Of a stretch of DNA of 24,530 bases, positions 6,699 through 14,451 are shown in pieces (the first letter of the stretch is position 1; each line of letters begins with the position of its first letter). A program made the translations under genes and the position numbers. The stretch is taken from positions 1 through 24,530 of the forward strand of contig CAZUXE010000022.1 of assembly GCA_964624585.1 (NCBI GenBank). The letters run 5' to 3'. The notes below the pieces were generated by a model, which searched no databases, was not told the DNA's origin, and worked only from the letters and a program-made list of their open reading frames with translations. This DNA is from CAZUXE01 sp964624585. GTDB lineage: Bacteria; Hydrothermota; Tepidihabitantia; B3-TA06.

Positions 6699-6809
6699 AG
6701 TCATTCGGGCCGACTTGAAAGTCGGCCCCTACATGGATAGTCATTGAAAGCCCCTACGTTTTAATAGGTATTAGGTTGCACTACTCAGCAGTCGTCTCAT
6801 TTGGAGCTA
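6651..6809 (+). repeat. 159-bp direct repeat, right copy
   Basis: Ungapped partner of 5159-5317. The hairpin GGCCGACTT/AAGTCGGCC sits at 6708-6727. The remaining intergenic bases to 6911 show no gene, only CCTCCC/GAGGGA repeat debris. Confidence 0.85.
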
Positions 6810-6911
6810 CAGCCTCCCCTGTCGGCTCTTTTGGAGTCCACAGAGGGAAGGGAGAATATTAGGCTTCGGCTGAGATTTTAGAACTTCCCTGACTTTAGCT
6901 TAGCAAAGTAA

Positions 6912-6935
6912 AAGGGTCGGCCTTAACCAACCCTT
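6912..6935 (-). terminator. Likely terminator of the TonB receptor operon
   Basis: On the minus strand AAGGGTTGG and CCGACCCTT pair completely if a U-G wobble is allowed, around TTAAGG, and are followed by TTTACTTT. It lies about 28 nt after the stop of the lipoprotein-like gene. The U-tract is imperfect. Confidence 0.5.
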
Positions 6936-6962
6936 ACTAATTAAACTCACGGCAACTTCACT

Positions 6963-7835
6963 TTACTCAAGAGGCGGCTGTTTCTCCCGTTCAATTATAT
7001 ATACTTTGGAATGCGCCGCCGATTGTGAGCCAAACGCACCCCAGGCTCCTTTGATATGCATATAATCATCCAGGATATACTTACCATCGTCATTGATTTC
7101 ACCATAACAATGATAATCATACGCATTGGTATCCAAAGCAATTATAGTAATACGACAAGAATCACCGCCAAAAAGATACTCTTTGAGCGCTAAGGGGTTT
7201 AATGTGTCGGAAGCAAGTATTGTATAAGAAGATGAACTCAGGATAGTTGTATCTTTTTCCGGAATTTCGTATTTCTCCCAGAAAAGGAAACGTATAAAGT
7301 AACCTGCAGAACCAGTAGGCTTAACCCATTTGAGAGTATCTTTTGAACTTATAGTATCTTTAAGCGGCGAGGTTATTTTAACCGTATCAGGAACGGTAGT
7401 CGAAGTGGAAATATGCTCACCATCGGAATACAGCACCTTAAGCTCCCAATGTTCACCCGGAAGGGCTTTGATGGAATCCTTTGTCCAATAGTAACCTACG
7501 GTATCCTTATCTTCAACAAGCGTATACTCACGAGTTCCTTGCTTTAAGGAAACACTTGCGACATGCACGCCGTTCCATAGATATTTTTTGCTCTCCCAAA
7601 TTCTTGTAACAGTATCTTTGCCTTCAACTATACGAAACGTATCATATTCAACAACGTATTTCAGAGTATCGTTGATGGAATGGGTTTTTCCGACCTTTAC
7701 TAGTATTTTTGCTGAATCATTCGACAGAAAGGAAAGAATGTTAGGCTCTCCCTTATATGAATTAAGATCGTGTTCACAGAAGGTCATAAACGATAGAAGT
7801 AGAATTCCTGAAATTGCAAACAATGCTTTTTTCAT
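6963..7835 (-). CDS. DUF4249-like outer-membrane lipoprotein candidate
   Basis: This 290-residue exported protein has an N-terminal signal MKKALFAISGILLLSFMTF followed by Cys20. The Cys suggests lipidation, but Phe at -1 is atypical for a lipobox. The body is beta-rich: fibronectin-like segments with VPDTVKITSPLKDT and a late motif HIKGAWGAFGSQSA resembling the KGG-GIFG ending of DUF4249 proteins. Those are partners of TonB-dependent receptors in Bacteroidota-like bacteria. ATG 7835 is chosen because GGAGG (complement of 7841-7845) lies 5 nt upstream; the frame is open to 7868 but that start would lack the site and overlap the receptor stop. It lies 32 nt downstream of the receptor gene in the same operon, suggesting a surface-exposed accessory for the same uptake system. 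The substrate is unknown. Confidence 0.7.
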   Translation of the reverse strand: MKKALFAISGILLLSFMTFCEHDLNSYKGEPNILSFLSNDSAKILVKVGKTHSINDTLKYVVEYDTFRIVEGKDTVTRIWESKKYLWNGVHVASVSLKQGTREYTLVEDKDTVGYYWTKDSIKALPGEHWELKVLYSDGEHISTSTTVPDTVKITSPLKDTISSKDTLKWVKPTGSAGYFIRFLFWEKYEIPEKDTTILSSSSYTILASDTLNPLALKEYLFGGDSCRITIIALDTNAYDYHCYGEINDDGKYILDDYMHIKGAWGAFGSQSAAHSKVYIIEREKQPPLE

Positions 7836-7867
7836 AAAAACCTCCGGCTTTGAAAATAAAGCACCCA

Positions 7868-10270
7868 TTAGAACCTCCCCCTTATACCGAAACTGGGTAT
7901 TGGGAAAGGCAGCATATACTGAGCCTCACGTCTTGTAATTCCATCATCATCTACATGATAGGAGAAACTAAGTACATTCTTTCTGGCGTATACATTTAAG
8001 ACTTGGAAGTAAAACTCGGCGTCAACAGCGCCCTTAAACATCTTGAACGATTTTGTAAATCCTGCATCTAAACGATGATAAGGCGGATAGCGTACCTCGC
8101 CACGCTTGCCAGAGATTTTTTTCAGGTTAATTTCACCATATCTATTAACATACTGATACCAGCCAACAGCGCCTGTAAAAGGGAAGCCTGATGAGAAAAC
8201 CCAGGCCGAGGTAATATTCCAACCTTTTCCCAAAGGAAGGCTTAGAGAAATATTCACGTTATTGCGTGAATCGTGCAGCGGATAGAACCAGTCTTCTTTC
8301 CCGAATTTGTATTTAGTCACGGAATAGGCGTATGATATCCATGAAGAACGATATTTAACCATGGCTTCAGCGCCATAGGAAAATCCTCTGCCATCTATAG
8401 AAGGGGTTGTGTCAGGCTCTCCAATAAAGTTCATACTTGAGATAGCTTCCCTTATATTACGCATATCTTTGTAGTATACTTCACAGGAAAGACTTAAATC
8501 TTTGGCAAAACCACTGGGGAAGCGATATTCCGTACCCAAGGTGAATAATGCTGATTGAAGCGGTTTATGGGCGGAATCCGCTGGTGTCCATTGCTGAAGA
8601 AAACGAACAGGCAATTTAAGCTCCATTTCATTGCGAGGCATTGGAACGTAAAGGTATTGATAGTATAGTCCTGCACCGGCCTTAACTGCCCAATCGGCGG
8701 TAATTCGATGTTTAACACCCAAGCGCGGCGCAACTCTCCAGTACTTGCCTGAGGAGAAATATTCTCCGCGCACACCGGATTCAATTACCCACAAAGGTGT
8801 AGGTTGCCATTTATACTGTACATAGGCGGCGGCTAACATCAAAGTGTCTTTATTGTTAGTCCATATAGTATCTTTTTCAGAGCTTTCAATAAGCGAATCC
8901 TTTTCATTGTAAACCTTCATACTGTTACCGCCATTTGTAAGATTGTGAAGTTCTGTAAGCTTTTCTTCAATACCAAATTCTATGTTGTGTTCAGGTGAAG
9001 GGAAATAGCTGAGTCTCCATTGCAGCGCCAGTTCTCCAATACCGCTTTTTAAGCCCATATTGAACGTAGTTTTAGTAGTTGTTTTAACAGAATCGGTAGT
9101 AACTGCAGAGCCATGCGCTGAAAGAAGGCCGTTAATACGATATCGAGTTGCATTAAATTGAATGACGGAGAAAAGCTCTGGAGTAAAAAGATAACGCCAA
9201 CGCAGGCCTAAGGTTCCATTACCCCAAAGTATATGCACTAAAGAGGTATCTCTATTGCTGATATCAGTAAATTTCAGAACATCGTCGCCAAAGAAACCGG
9301 AAACAGTAAATCGTGATTTTTCACTTGCATCCCAGTTAATTTTAGTCTGCAAGTCGTAGAAGTGGTAGGGAACATACCAGGAGATGTCATCTTTCTTCTT
9401 AAGCCATTTTTTGCGCACATTATCTATAACAGAAGTTACAGCATCAATATAGGTCCTACGACCGGCAATTAACCAGGAACCTTTAGCTCCGAAGGGCAAC
9501 TTACCTTCTAGAATCATTTTTGAGGTAAGAAGCCCGATATCGGCCATACCTGTAATGTTGCGCTCCGAGTTTCCGGCTTTCATTTCAACATCTAAAACAG
9601 ATGAAATTGCCGAACCGTAACGCGCCGGAAATCCGCCTGTGTAAAGCTGCGCCCCTTTAAGGGAACCTAGAATAAAAGTTGAAAAGAAACCCATCAGATG
9701 ATATGGATTATAGACAGTTACTCCATCAAGAAGCACTAAATTCTGATCAGCGGTACCCCCACGAATATAGAGCGCTGACGAGAAGTCGGATACTGAAACA
9801 ACCCCGGGAAGCATTTGCAAAGACCTGAAAAGGTCTTGCTCTACAAGTCCCGGAATTTGCTGGAATTGTGTAAAATCCATCCGCTGCACACCAATATCTA
9901 CTTCATGTTCAAATCGTGCTCTATCCCCTGAAACCTCAACAGCTTTCATCCCAACAGGATTCCGAACAAGATGAAAATCGTGTCGTATACGGGTACCGGA
10001 TTTAATATTAATCTCTATTTTTTGTTCTTTATAACCTATCATGGTACAGATTAATGTATGTTTTCCGGTAGGAAGTTTTGAAAGTACGTAGTAACCATCG
10101 CGGATTGTGGACATTCCCGCGCTTCTATCCTTAAGATACACAGCAGCACTGGCTATAAATTCTCCCGACGCTTTATCCCGCACGAAACCTGCGACCGTAC
10201 CTGTCCTAGAAGCAAAACTTGTTACAGTAAACAGCAATACCCCGAACAAGACACCTCTTAGTTTATCCAT
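7868..10270 (-). CDS. TonB-dependent outer-membrane receptor
   Basis: This 800-residue protein begins with a signal peptide (about 1-20, ending FAS), then a carboxypeptidase-regulatory-like beta-sandwich at about 24-110 (GTVAGFVRDKASGEFIASA through IEINI). A plug domain follows at about 125-235, with LPGVVSVSDFSSALYIRGG and DQNLVLLDGVTVYNPYHLMG. The rest is a 22-strand-type barrel rich in alternating aromatic strands, ending with Phe (GIRGRF) as outer-membrane proteins do. It imports an unknown ligand using TonB-ExbBD energy; no tonB or exbB is nearby. GAGGAG lies 9 nt before ATG 10270. It is first in a two-gene operon with the DUF4249-like gene. No promoter with the local 16-bp spacing was found upstream. 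Confidence 0.93.
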   Translation of the reverse strand: MDKLRGVLFGVLLFTVTSFASRTGTVAGFVRDKASGEFIASAAVYLKDRSAGMSTIRDGYYVLSKLPTGKHTLICTMIGYKEQKIEINIKSGTRIRHDFHLVRNPVGMKAVEVSGDRARFEHEVDIGVQRMDFTQFQQIPGLVEQDLFRSLQMLPGVVSVSDFSSALYIRGGTADQNLVLLDGVTVYNPYHLMGFFSTFILGSLKGAQLYTGGFPARYGSAISSVLDVEMKAGNSERNITGMADIGLLTSKMILEGKLPFGAKGSWLIAGRRTYIDAVTSVIDNVRKKWLKKKDDISWYVPYHFYDLQTKINWDASEKSRFTVSGFFGDDVLKFTDISNRDTSLVHILWGNGTLGLRWRYLFTPELFSVIQFNATRYRINGLLSAHGSAVTTDSVKTTTKTTFNMGLKSGIGELALQWRLSYFPSPEHNIEFGIEEKLTELHNLTNGGNSMKVYNEKDSLIESSEKDTIWTNNKDTLMLAAAYVQYKWQPTPLWVIESGVRGEYFSSGKYWRVAPRLGVKHRITADWAVKAGAGLYYQYLYVPMPRNEMELKLPVRFLQQWTPADSAHKPLQSALFTLGTEYRFPSGFAKDLSLSCEVYYKDMRNIREAISSMNFIGEPDTTPSIDGRGFSYGAEAMVKYRSSWISYAYSVTKYKFGKEDWFYPLHDSRNNVNISLSLPLGKGWNITSAWVFSSGFPFTGAVGWYQYVNRYGEINLKKISGKRGEVRYPPYHRLDAGFTKSFKMFKGAVDAEFYFQVLNVYARKNVLSFSYHVDDDGITRREAQYMLPFPIPSFGIRGRF

Positions 10271-10450
10271 TATCTCAACTCCTCATGATTGCAAATCATG
10301 TTTAATAATTATTATTGATTAACTAGACGAATTTAATAAAGGATTGTTTCATGTGTACTGCTTGGCAATTTCCATGATATATTTTGCTAATTATTCTAAA
10401 CTCTATTTAAGAAAGGGTAGGTCCACAAATGATGGATTGGCTTTAATCGC

Positions 10451-10675
10451 TTAAACAGGAGTTATGGCCCTTGCTTGTGAGTAATCAAACATCCCCAGAC
10501 CATTACACAAGGAACATATGTCAGGCGGCTTGCCGGGAAGTTTTTTTTGCCCACTGCCTTTACAAGAAGGACAAGTGGCGCTAAGAATCATACTTCCCTC
10601 AACCTCATATGTATGTCCTTCAATATCAACTATATAGCTGACATCAGGAAGTATATCTTCAAAATTTATAGCCAT
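10451..10675 (-). CDS. Small DnaJ-like zinc-knuckle protein
   Basis: This 74-residue protein has an N-terminal beta-rich half (about 1-32, VDIEGHTYEVEG) and one four-cysteine knuckle. C35-P-S-C38-KGSG and C54-S-L-C57-NGLG are two CxxCxGxG repeats like those of the DnaJ central domain. DnaJ has four such repeats and binds two zinc ions; this has one pair and no J-domain, so it may bind a single zinc as a small chaperone-like or redox adaptor. AGGAG precedes ATG by 8 nt, and its own promoter (10699-10726) makes it monocistronic. The exact function is unknown. Confidence 0.75.
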   Translation of the reverse strand: MAINFEDILPDVSYIVDIEGHTYEVEGSMILSATCPSCKGSGQKKLPGKPPDICSLCNGLGMFDYSQARAITPV

Positions 10676-10698
10676 ATTGCTCTCCTGCTATATTATAT

Positions 10699-10726
10699 AT
10701 AATAATCAATAGAAAGCAGGCGTCAA
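10699..10726 (-). promoter_or_regulatory. Predicted promoter of the zinc-knuckle gene
   Basis: On the minus strand TTGACG (10721-10726) and TATTAT (10699-10704) are separated by 16 bp. A leader of about 16 nt carries the AGGAG site. Confidence 0.55.
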
Positions 10727-10758
10727 GGAAGAATCAAATTTCAAAGGAATTGTTGGTA

Positions 10759-10796
10759 TAAAAATAATGCAGAGGCGTGGCATCACACACCTCTGC
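10759..10796 (-). terminator. Terminator of the M16 operon
   Basis: On the minus strand GCAGAGGTGTG pairs with CACGCCTCTGC (11 pairs including one U-G wobble) around TGATGC. It is followed by ATTATTTTTAT. It lies about 110 nt after the M16 stop and upstream of the zinc-knuckle promoter. Confidence 0.75.
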
Positions 10797-10907
10797 TGGT
10801 CTTTAAGGATATTTTTCCTATAGAGCTACTCTTCACCTAAACGATTTATAAGCCCTTCTAATCAAAGAACTTAAGGCTCAAGTCGCCGGCAAAACCAAGA
10901 AAAGCAA

Positions 10908-12335
10908 TCAAAATTTATCAATATCAATAATTGTTACTTTGCCGAATTGAGATAAAGAGCCGTCGAAATAGTTTGTATCACCTAAAATCAAGATACGTAG
11001 GCTTTCGGGATGAAGAAAGTCTCGCGCGAATTCATTGATATCTTTTTTAGTAAGGGGTTCAATACGATCGGGTAACTTATCCCAAAAATCAATAGGGTAA
11101 TCATGGATGGCATAATTCATACGGTCGTATAGGACTGCTGTAGGGTATTCATAATGACTGGGGAAGGATGCCAACCAATTTTGCTTGGCAAGTTCCAGCT
11201 CCTGCGTGGTAATTCCGCTGTTTTTCATATTTCTCATGATATCAATCATTAACGAAAGGGCCTCAAGACTTTTGGCTGTTTTTGTCATAGATATGGCAGC
11301 AAAAATGCCAGGTTCACTAAACTTGCTGGAAAGATAAGCTAGGGTAACGTAGGCAAGGCCACGATTTTCTCTAATTTCATCATGAAGCCTTGAAAACCAA
11401 CCACCTCCGTATATTTCCACGAAAAGTCGGGATGCGGGGTAGCGGGGGTCGTTTCTCAAGATACCTTTATATCCAATCCTGATATTAGCTTGCACCGACC
11501 CTGGCCATGGTATTAAGTAGACGCCCGGAGGGGCTGGATTTACATAGCGAGATGACTTTTTCCATGCAGGTTCTTGAGGTTCTATCCAATTGCCGAAACT
11601 TGCTTCCAGAAGTTCAAGCATTACTTTTGGTTCAAAGTCGCCTGTAACACCAATCATAACCAGTGAGGGACGGAAATTTGCCTTATGGTACTTGTTCAAG
11701 CGTTCAATAGTGATAGTTTTAAGGTTTTCAGGAGTAATCTCACGCGCTTCAGCGCTTTCAGTACCGTAGATAAGTTTCTTGAATACCCTTTGCGCTACAT
11801 TGTCCTGTTCGGAGTTGCGAGCCTGATAAGCTGTTATGTACTGTCTTTTGTTTAGTTCAAGTTGAGAAGCTGGTAGGGATGGTTTACGAATAGCACCTGC
11901 AACCAAAGGAATAAGTGAAGCTGCATCTTTAGAAAGCATATGTAGCTTAAAGGAAATGCTTTCAAAGTCGGAACTGTAGTCAAACGACGCACCTACGCGA
12001 TATAGGCTATCCTCGAAACTCTTTTTAGTAATTTCTTTGCCGCCGGCTTCAATAATCATATTAGCTAAAAGCTCACTTAAACCGGAGTTTTCAGCCGCAA
12101 CCCTTTGTTCTCCGGCTTGAACTAATATGTTAACATCAAGCAAGGGTAGTTCATGATTCGGAATAAGGAAAACTTCTATTCCATTTGACAAAGTGGCACG
12201 CTCAACTTCATTCGGGGTAAAATCCAGTCGAACAGGAAAGGTCATGTTCCTGGGGTCTTTAAGCTTTGCTGCTGAAAGAAGCAGGGGAAATATCACAAGG
12301 GCAAATGAAAGTCGTCTTAAAACCAATTTAGTCAT
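10908..12335 (-). CDS. M16-family peptidase homologue, zinc site lost
   Basis: This 475-residue protein has a signal peptide (about 1-22) and the two-lobed M16 fold. At the position of the zinc motif HxxEH the sequence is E88-L-L-A91-N92 (context NSGLSELLANMI), so both histidines and the glutamate are replaced and it should not bind catalytic zinc. It keeps the R322...GLAY329 motif (SRLHDEIRENRGLAY) that in M16B pairs contributes substrate binding from the inactive subunit. Its ATG overlaps the stop of the active partner by 8 nt (ATGACTAA), and GGAGGTG stands upstream. The two probably form a heterodimer as in mitochondrial processing peptidase and bacterial two-subunit M16B enzymes. Location is periplasmic or envelope. 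Confidence 0.88.
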   Translation of the reverse strand: MTKLVLRRLSFALVIFPLLLSAAKLKDPRNMTFPVRLDFTPNEVERATLSNGIEVFLIPNHELPLLDVNILVQAGEQRVAAENSGLSELLANMIIEAGGKEITKKSFEDSLYRVGASFDYSSDFESISFKLHMLSKDAASLIPLVAGAIRKPSLPASQLELNKRQYITAYQARNSEQDNVAQRVFKKLIYGTESAEAREITPENLKTITIERLNKYHKANFRPSLVMIGVTGDFEPKVMLELLEASFGNWIEPQEPAWKKSSRYVNPAPPGVYLIPWPGSVQANIRIGYKGILRNDPRYPASRLFVEIYGGGWFSRLHDEIRENRGLAYVTLAYLSSKFSEPGIFAAISMTKTAKSLEALSLMIDIMRNMKNSGITTQELELAKQNWLASFPSHYEYPTAVLYDRMNYAIHDYPIDFWDKLPDRIEPLTKKDINEFARDFLHPESLRILILGDTNYFDGSLSQFGKVTIIDIDKF

Positions 12336-13812
12336 TTTTCACCTCCAAAAGACCAACGCTTCGTTTATCAGGATTTAAGTATTTCTTAGCCACACGCATA
12401 AGGTCTTCAGGCGTAATTGCTTCTAACATACGGGAATAGTTTAAGTAATCGCGCCATCCTCCGGGACTTAAGCTTCTCAGGGCCAGAATTCGCGCCATTC
12501 CCTGGTTTGAGGAAACTGTAGTATAAAAATCAACTTCATTTCTGGCACGTACCAAATTCAGCTCTTCCTTAGTAATAGGATTTTCATAAATTTTAGCAAA
12601 TTCGTCAAGTATAGCTTTTTCCAACTCCACTGCACTTACACCCTCCATGGGAATTGCGTAAAAATGAAAAGTGCCTGCATAACGTTTAGCATAATTCCAT
12701 GAAAATATGTTTAGAGCCATTTTTTTATCTTCAACCAAGGACTTATATAAACGTGAAGTTTGTCCTTCACCCAAAACGCCGCCCAAAAGTTCAAGCGCCC
12801 ATTCATCCTGATGTCCTTCAGGTACGGTATGGAAACTGATACTTACAATAGGCATGGCTGCTTTTTGTTTAACTATGAGTTTTTTTACTCCAAGTTGTTC
12901 CGGTTCGCGCGTTGTAACTTCAGGTGCTTCAGGTTTTGATGGAATTCTTGAAAAATATTTTTCAATTATCGGTATTATCTCCTCGGCTTTGACATCGCCT
13001 ACAATTGCGGCGGTGATGTTTTGAGGAACGTAGTAGGTTTCGTAGAAGCGACGTACGTCTTGCCGATTTAGATTTACAATGTCGCTCATATGACCAATTA
13101 TGGGATTACCGTAGGGGTGAGCTTTGTAGCTAATGGCGTTAAGGTCTTCTGCGAAAAGTCCCTGAATTGAGTTATCTGTACGCATACGACGTTCTTCCAT
13201 TATTACTTCGCGCTCCTTATAGAACTCTCTGAAAACCGGATTAAGCATTCTGTCAGATTCCATAGCTGCCCAAAGTTCGAAACGGTTTGAGGGAAGAGTA
13301 ATAACATAAACGGTATAATCAAATGAGGTTGAAGCATTGAGTCCTACTCCTCCGTTACGTGAATAAATGTCGTCAAATTCTCCGCTTACTATGTAGGATG
13401 AAGCCTTTTTTTGTTTCTCTTCCAAGTCTTTTGCAATATTTTGCATCACTACTTGCCCCATACCTGCATCCATGGCTCGTTGATAATTCAAGAAAGCGCT
13501 ATCTAATTCGGCCAAAGCTTTACGTTCGGCTTTATAGTTTGTAGTTCCAATAGTTTTGGTTCCCTTAAAGGCTAAATGTTCAAGAAAATGGGCTATTCCA
13601 GTTTTATTGGTAACTTCGTTTACCGAACCCACCTTGACGGCAAGTGAAAAGCTTATAAGGGGAGCGTTGTGGCGTTCAAATATTAAAAATCGCATGCCGT
13701 TGTCTAGACGGTGTTCTACAACACGATTCTCAAGTTCACTCCACTTGTCAGACAAACCGATTACCGGAAGTAATAATACCGCTAACAGTATTATCCTACG
13801 TATTTTTTTCAT
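12328..13812 (-). CDS. M16-family zinc metallopeptidase, catalytic subunit
   Basis: This 494-residue protein has a signal peptide (about 1-21, IILLAVLLLPVIGLS). The inverted zinc motif H75-F-L-E78-H79 is intact in TNKTGIAHFLEHLAFKGT, and the distal acidic segment KEREVIMEERR can supply the third ligand. The C-terminal lobe keeps SRLYKSL but lacks GLAY, the reverse of its partner, so the two subunits are complementary. The enzyme likely degrades or processes peptides in the periplasm; the substrate is unknown. About 35 residues near 105-140 (LNYQRAMDAGMGQ, EEKQKKASS) form an insertion often seen in PqqL/YmxG-like relatives. AGGAG stands before ATG 13812. It is first in the operon. Confidence 0.93.
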   Translation of the reverse strand: MKKIRRIILLAVLLLPVIGLSDKWSELENRVVEHRLDNGMRFLIFERHNAPLISFSLAVKVGSVNEVTNKTGIAHFLEHLAFKGTKTIGTTNYKAERKALAELDSAFLNYQRAMDAGMGQVVMQNIAKDLEEKQKKASSYIVSGEFDDIYSRNGGVGLNASTSFDYTVYVITLPSNRFELWAAMESDRMLNPVFREFYKEREVIMEERRMRTDNSIQGLFAEDLNAISYKAHPYGNPIIGHMSDIVNLNRQDVRRFYETYYVPQNITAAIVGDVKAEEIIPIIEKYFSRIPSKPEAPEVTTREPEQLGVKKLIVKQKAAMPIVSISFHTVPEGHQDEWALELLGGVLGEGQTSRLYKSLVEDKKMALNIFSWNYAKRYAGTFHFYAIPMEGVSAVELEKAILDEFAKIYENPITKEELNLVRARNEVDFYTTVSSNQGMARILALRSLSPGGWRDYLNYSRMLEAITPEDLMRVAKKYLNPDKRSVGLLEVKND

Positions 13813-13834
13813 TTATTCTCCTAAATAGTATTTT

Positions 13835-13862
13835 ACAATAATAGTCGTATTTTTCTTGTAAA
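13835..13862 (-). promoter_or_regulatory. Predicted M16 operon promoter
   Basis: On the minus strand TTTACA (13857-13862) and TATTGT (13835-13840) are separated by 16 bp. The -10 match is only 4 of 6. Confidence 0.4.
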
Positions 13863-13991
13863 GCCTCATAACATAAATTAATTAGACGATGAATTGCGCC
13901 TTTTCGTTGCATTAATAAAAACCCGGTGAATTTATAATATATATAATGAAGGATAAAAGCCGTAGAAGCCACTGGGTCTTTAGGAGGCAGG

Positions 13992-14177
13992 ATGGATATG
14001 CCTACTTTTTATTTCTTAACTCTCCCTGCCCCCCTAGCCGCGTTTGTCCTTTTCTTCAGCCAAAAGTGTTCCCTCTCCACTGTACTTATTATCCGTGATA
14101 AGAACAACACTGTCGATTGCCGCGCCAACAAGGTTTGCTCATTGAATATCCTAAATATTAAATATCCTATATTTTAG
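13992..14177 (+). CDS. Possible small hydrophobic protein
   Basis: This 61-codon frame is preceded by GGAGG (13983-13987) at 4 nt from ATG 13992, or 10 nt from ATG 13998. Residues 5-24 are hydrophobic like a signal or anchor segment (FYFLTLPAPLAAFVLFFS), and the rest is polar with three cysteines. TATAAT words at 13933 and 13942 lie upstream, but no matching -35 was found. No family is recognised and composition resembles non-coding DNA, so this may be chance. Apart from this frame the 13863-14229 stretch shows nothing. Confidence 0.25.
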   Translation: MDMPTFYFLTLPAPLAAFVLFFSQKCSLSTVLIIRDKNNTVDCRANKVCSLNILNIKYPIF

Positions 14178-14225
14178 AAATTAGGCTGTAAACGTTATTG
14201 AAACGCCTCATTAATAACCTATATC

Positions 14226-14255
14226 CAAAAAGAGAGTCCCCTAGGGGACTCTCTT
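14226..14255 (-). terminator. Terminator of tRNA-fMet
   Basis: A 26-bp perfect palindrome at 14230-14255 has arms AAGAGAGTCCCCT/AGGGGACTCTCTT. On the minus strand it is followed by a TTTTTGG tract, so it terminates the tRNA transcript about 30 nt after the tRNA 3' end. Confidence 0.9.
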
Positions 14256-14284
14256 AAGTATCACTATTCGTATCTACAACTAAG

Positions 14285-14358
14285 TAGCGGGGGCTGGATT
14301 TGAACCAGCGGCCTTGAGGTTATGAGCCTCACGAGCTACCAAACTGCTCCACCCCGCA
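14285..14358 (-). tRNA. Initiator tRNA-fMet (CAT anticodon)
   Basis: A complete cloverleaf: GCGGGG/CCCCGC acceptor, D arm GAGC/GCTC, anticodon arm TGAGG-CTCATAA-CCTCA, T arm GCTGG-TTCAAAT-CCAGC. Position 1 is T and 72 is T, so the 1-72 pair is mismatched, and the D stem has A11-U24. Both are hallmarks of bacterial initiators. The anticodon stem has A29-U41 where the classical form has three G-C pairs. CCA is not encoded. Confidence 0.95.
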
Positions 14359-14368
14359 ATATAGCGGT

Positions 14369-14396
14369 AGTGTACTCAGGAATTGATATATGTCAA
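14369..14396 (-). promoter_or_regulatory. tRNA-fMet promoter
   Basis: A consensus TTGACA (14391-14396) and TACACT (14369-14374) are separated by 16 bp on the minus strand. It lies back to back with the M6 protease promoter, the two -35 boxes being 22 bp apart. Confidence 0.6.
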
Positions 14397-14418
14397 CTAA
14401 ACCATACCTGTCCTTGAC

Positions 14419-14446
14419 TTGACATAGCAAAATGCCATGTTAAAAT
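14419..14446 (+). promoter_or_regulatory. M6 protease promoter, leaderless start
   Basis: TTGACA (14419-14424) and TAAAAT (14441-14446) are separated by 16 bp. ATG 14452 begins 5 nt after the -10, about where transcription should start. The -10 lies inside the frame if ATG 14437 were used, which argues for 14452. Confidence 0.6.
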
Positions 14447-14451
14447 TGATT

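Noticed and set aside
75..6809. Insertion sequence or transposon
   Set aside because: No transposase, integrase or target-site duplication is visible; only the repeats suggest mobility.
13960..14000. GCCACTGG word resembling part of a cobalamin riboswitch
   Set aside because: The other conserved boxes and the roughly 200-nt fold are missing, and no B12-related gene follows.
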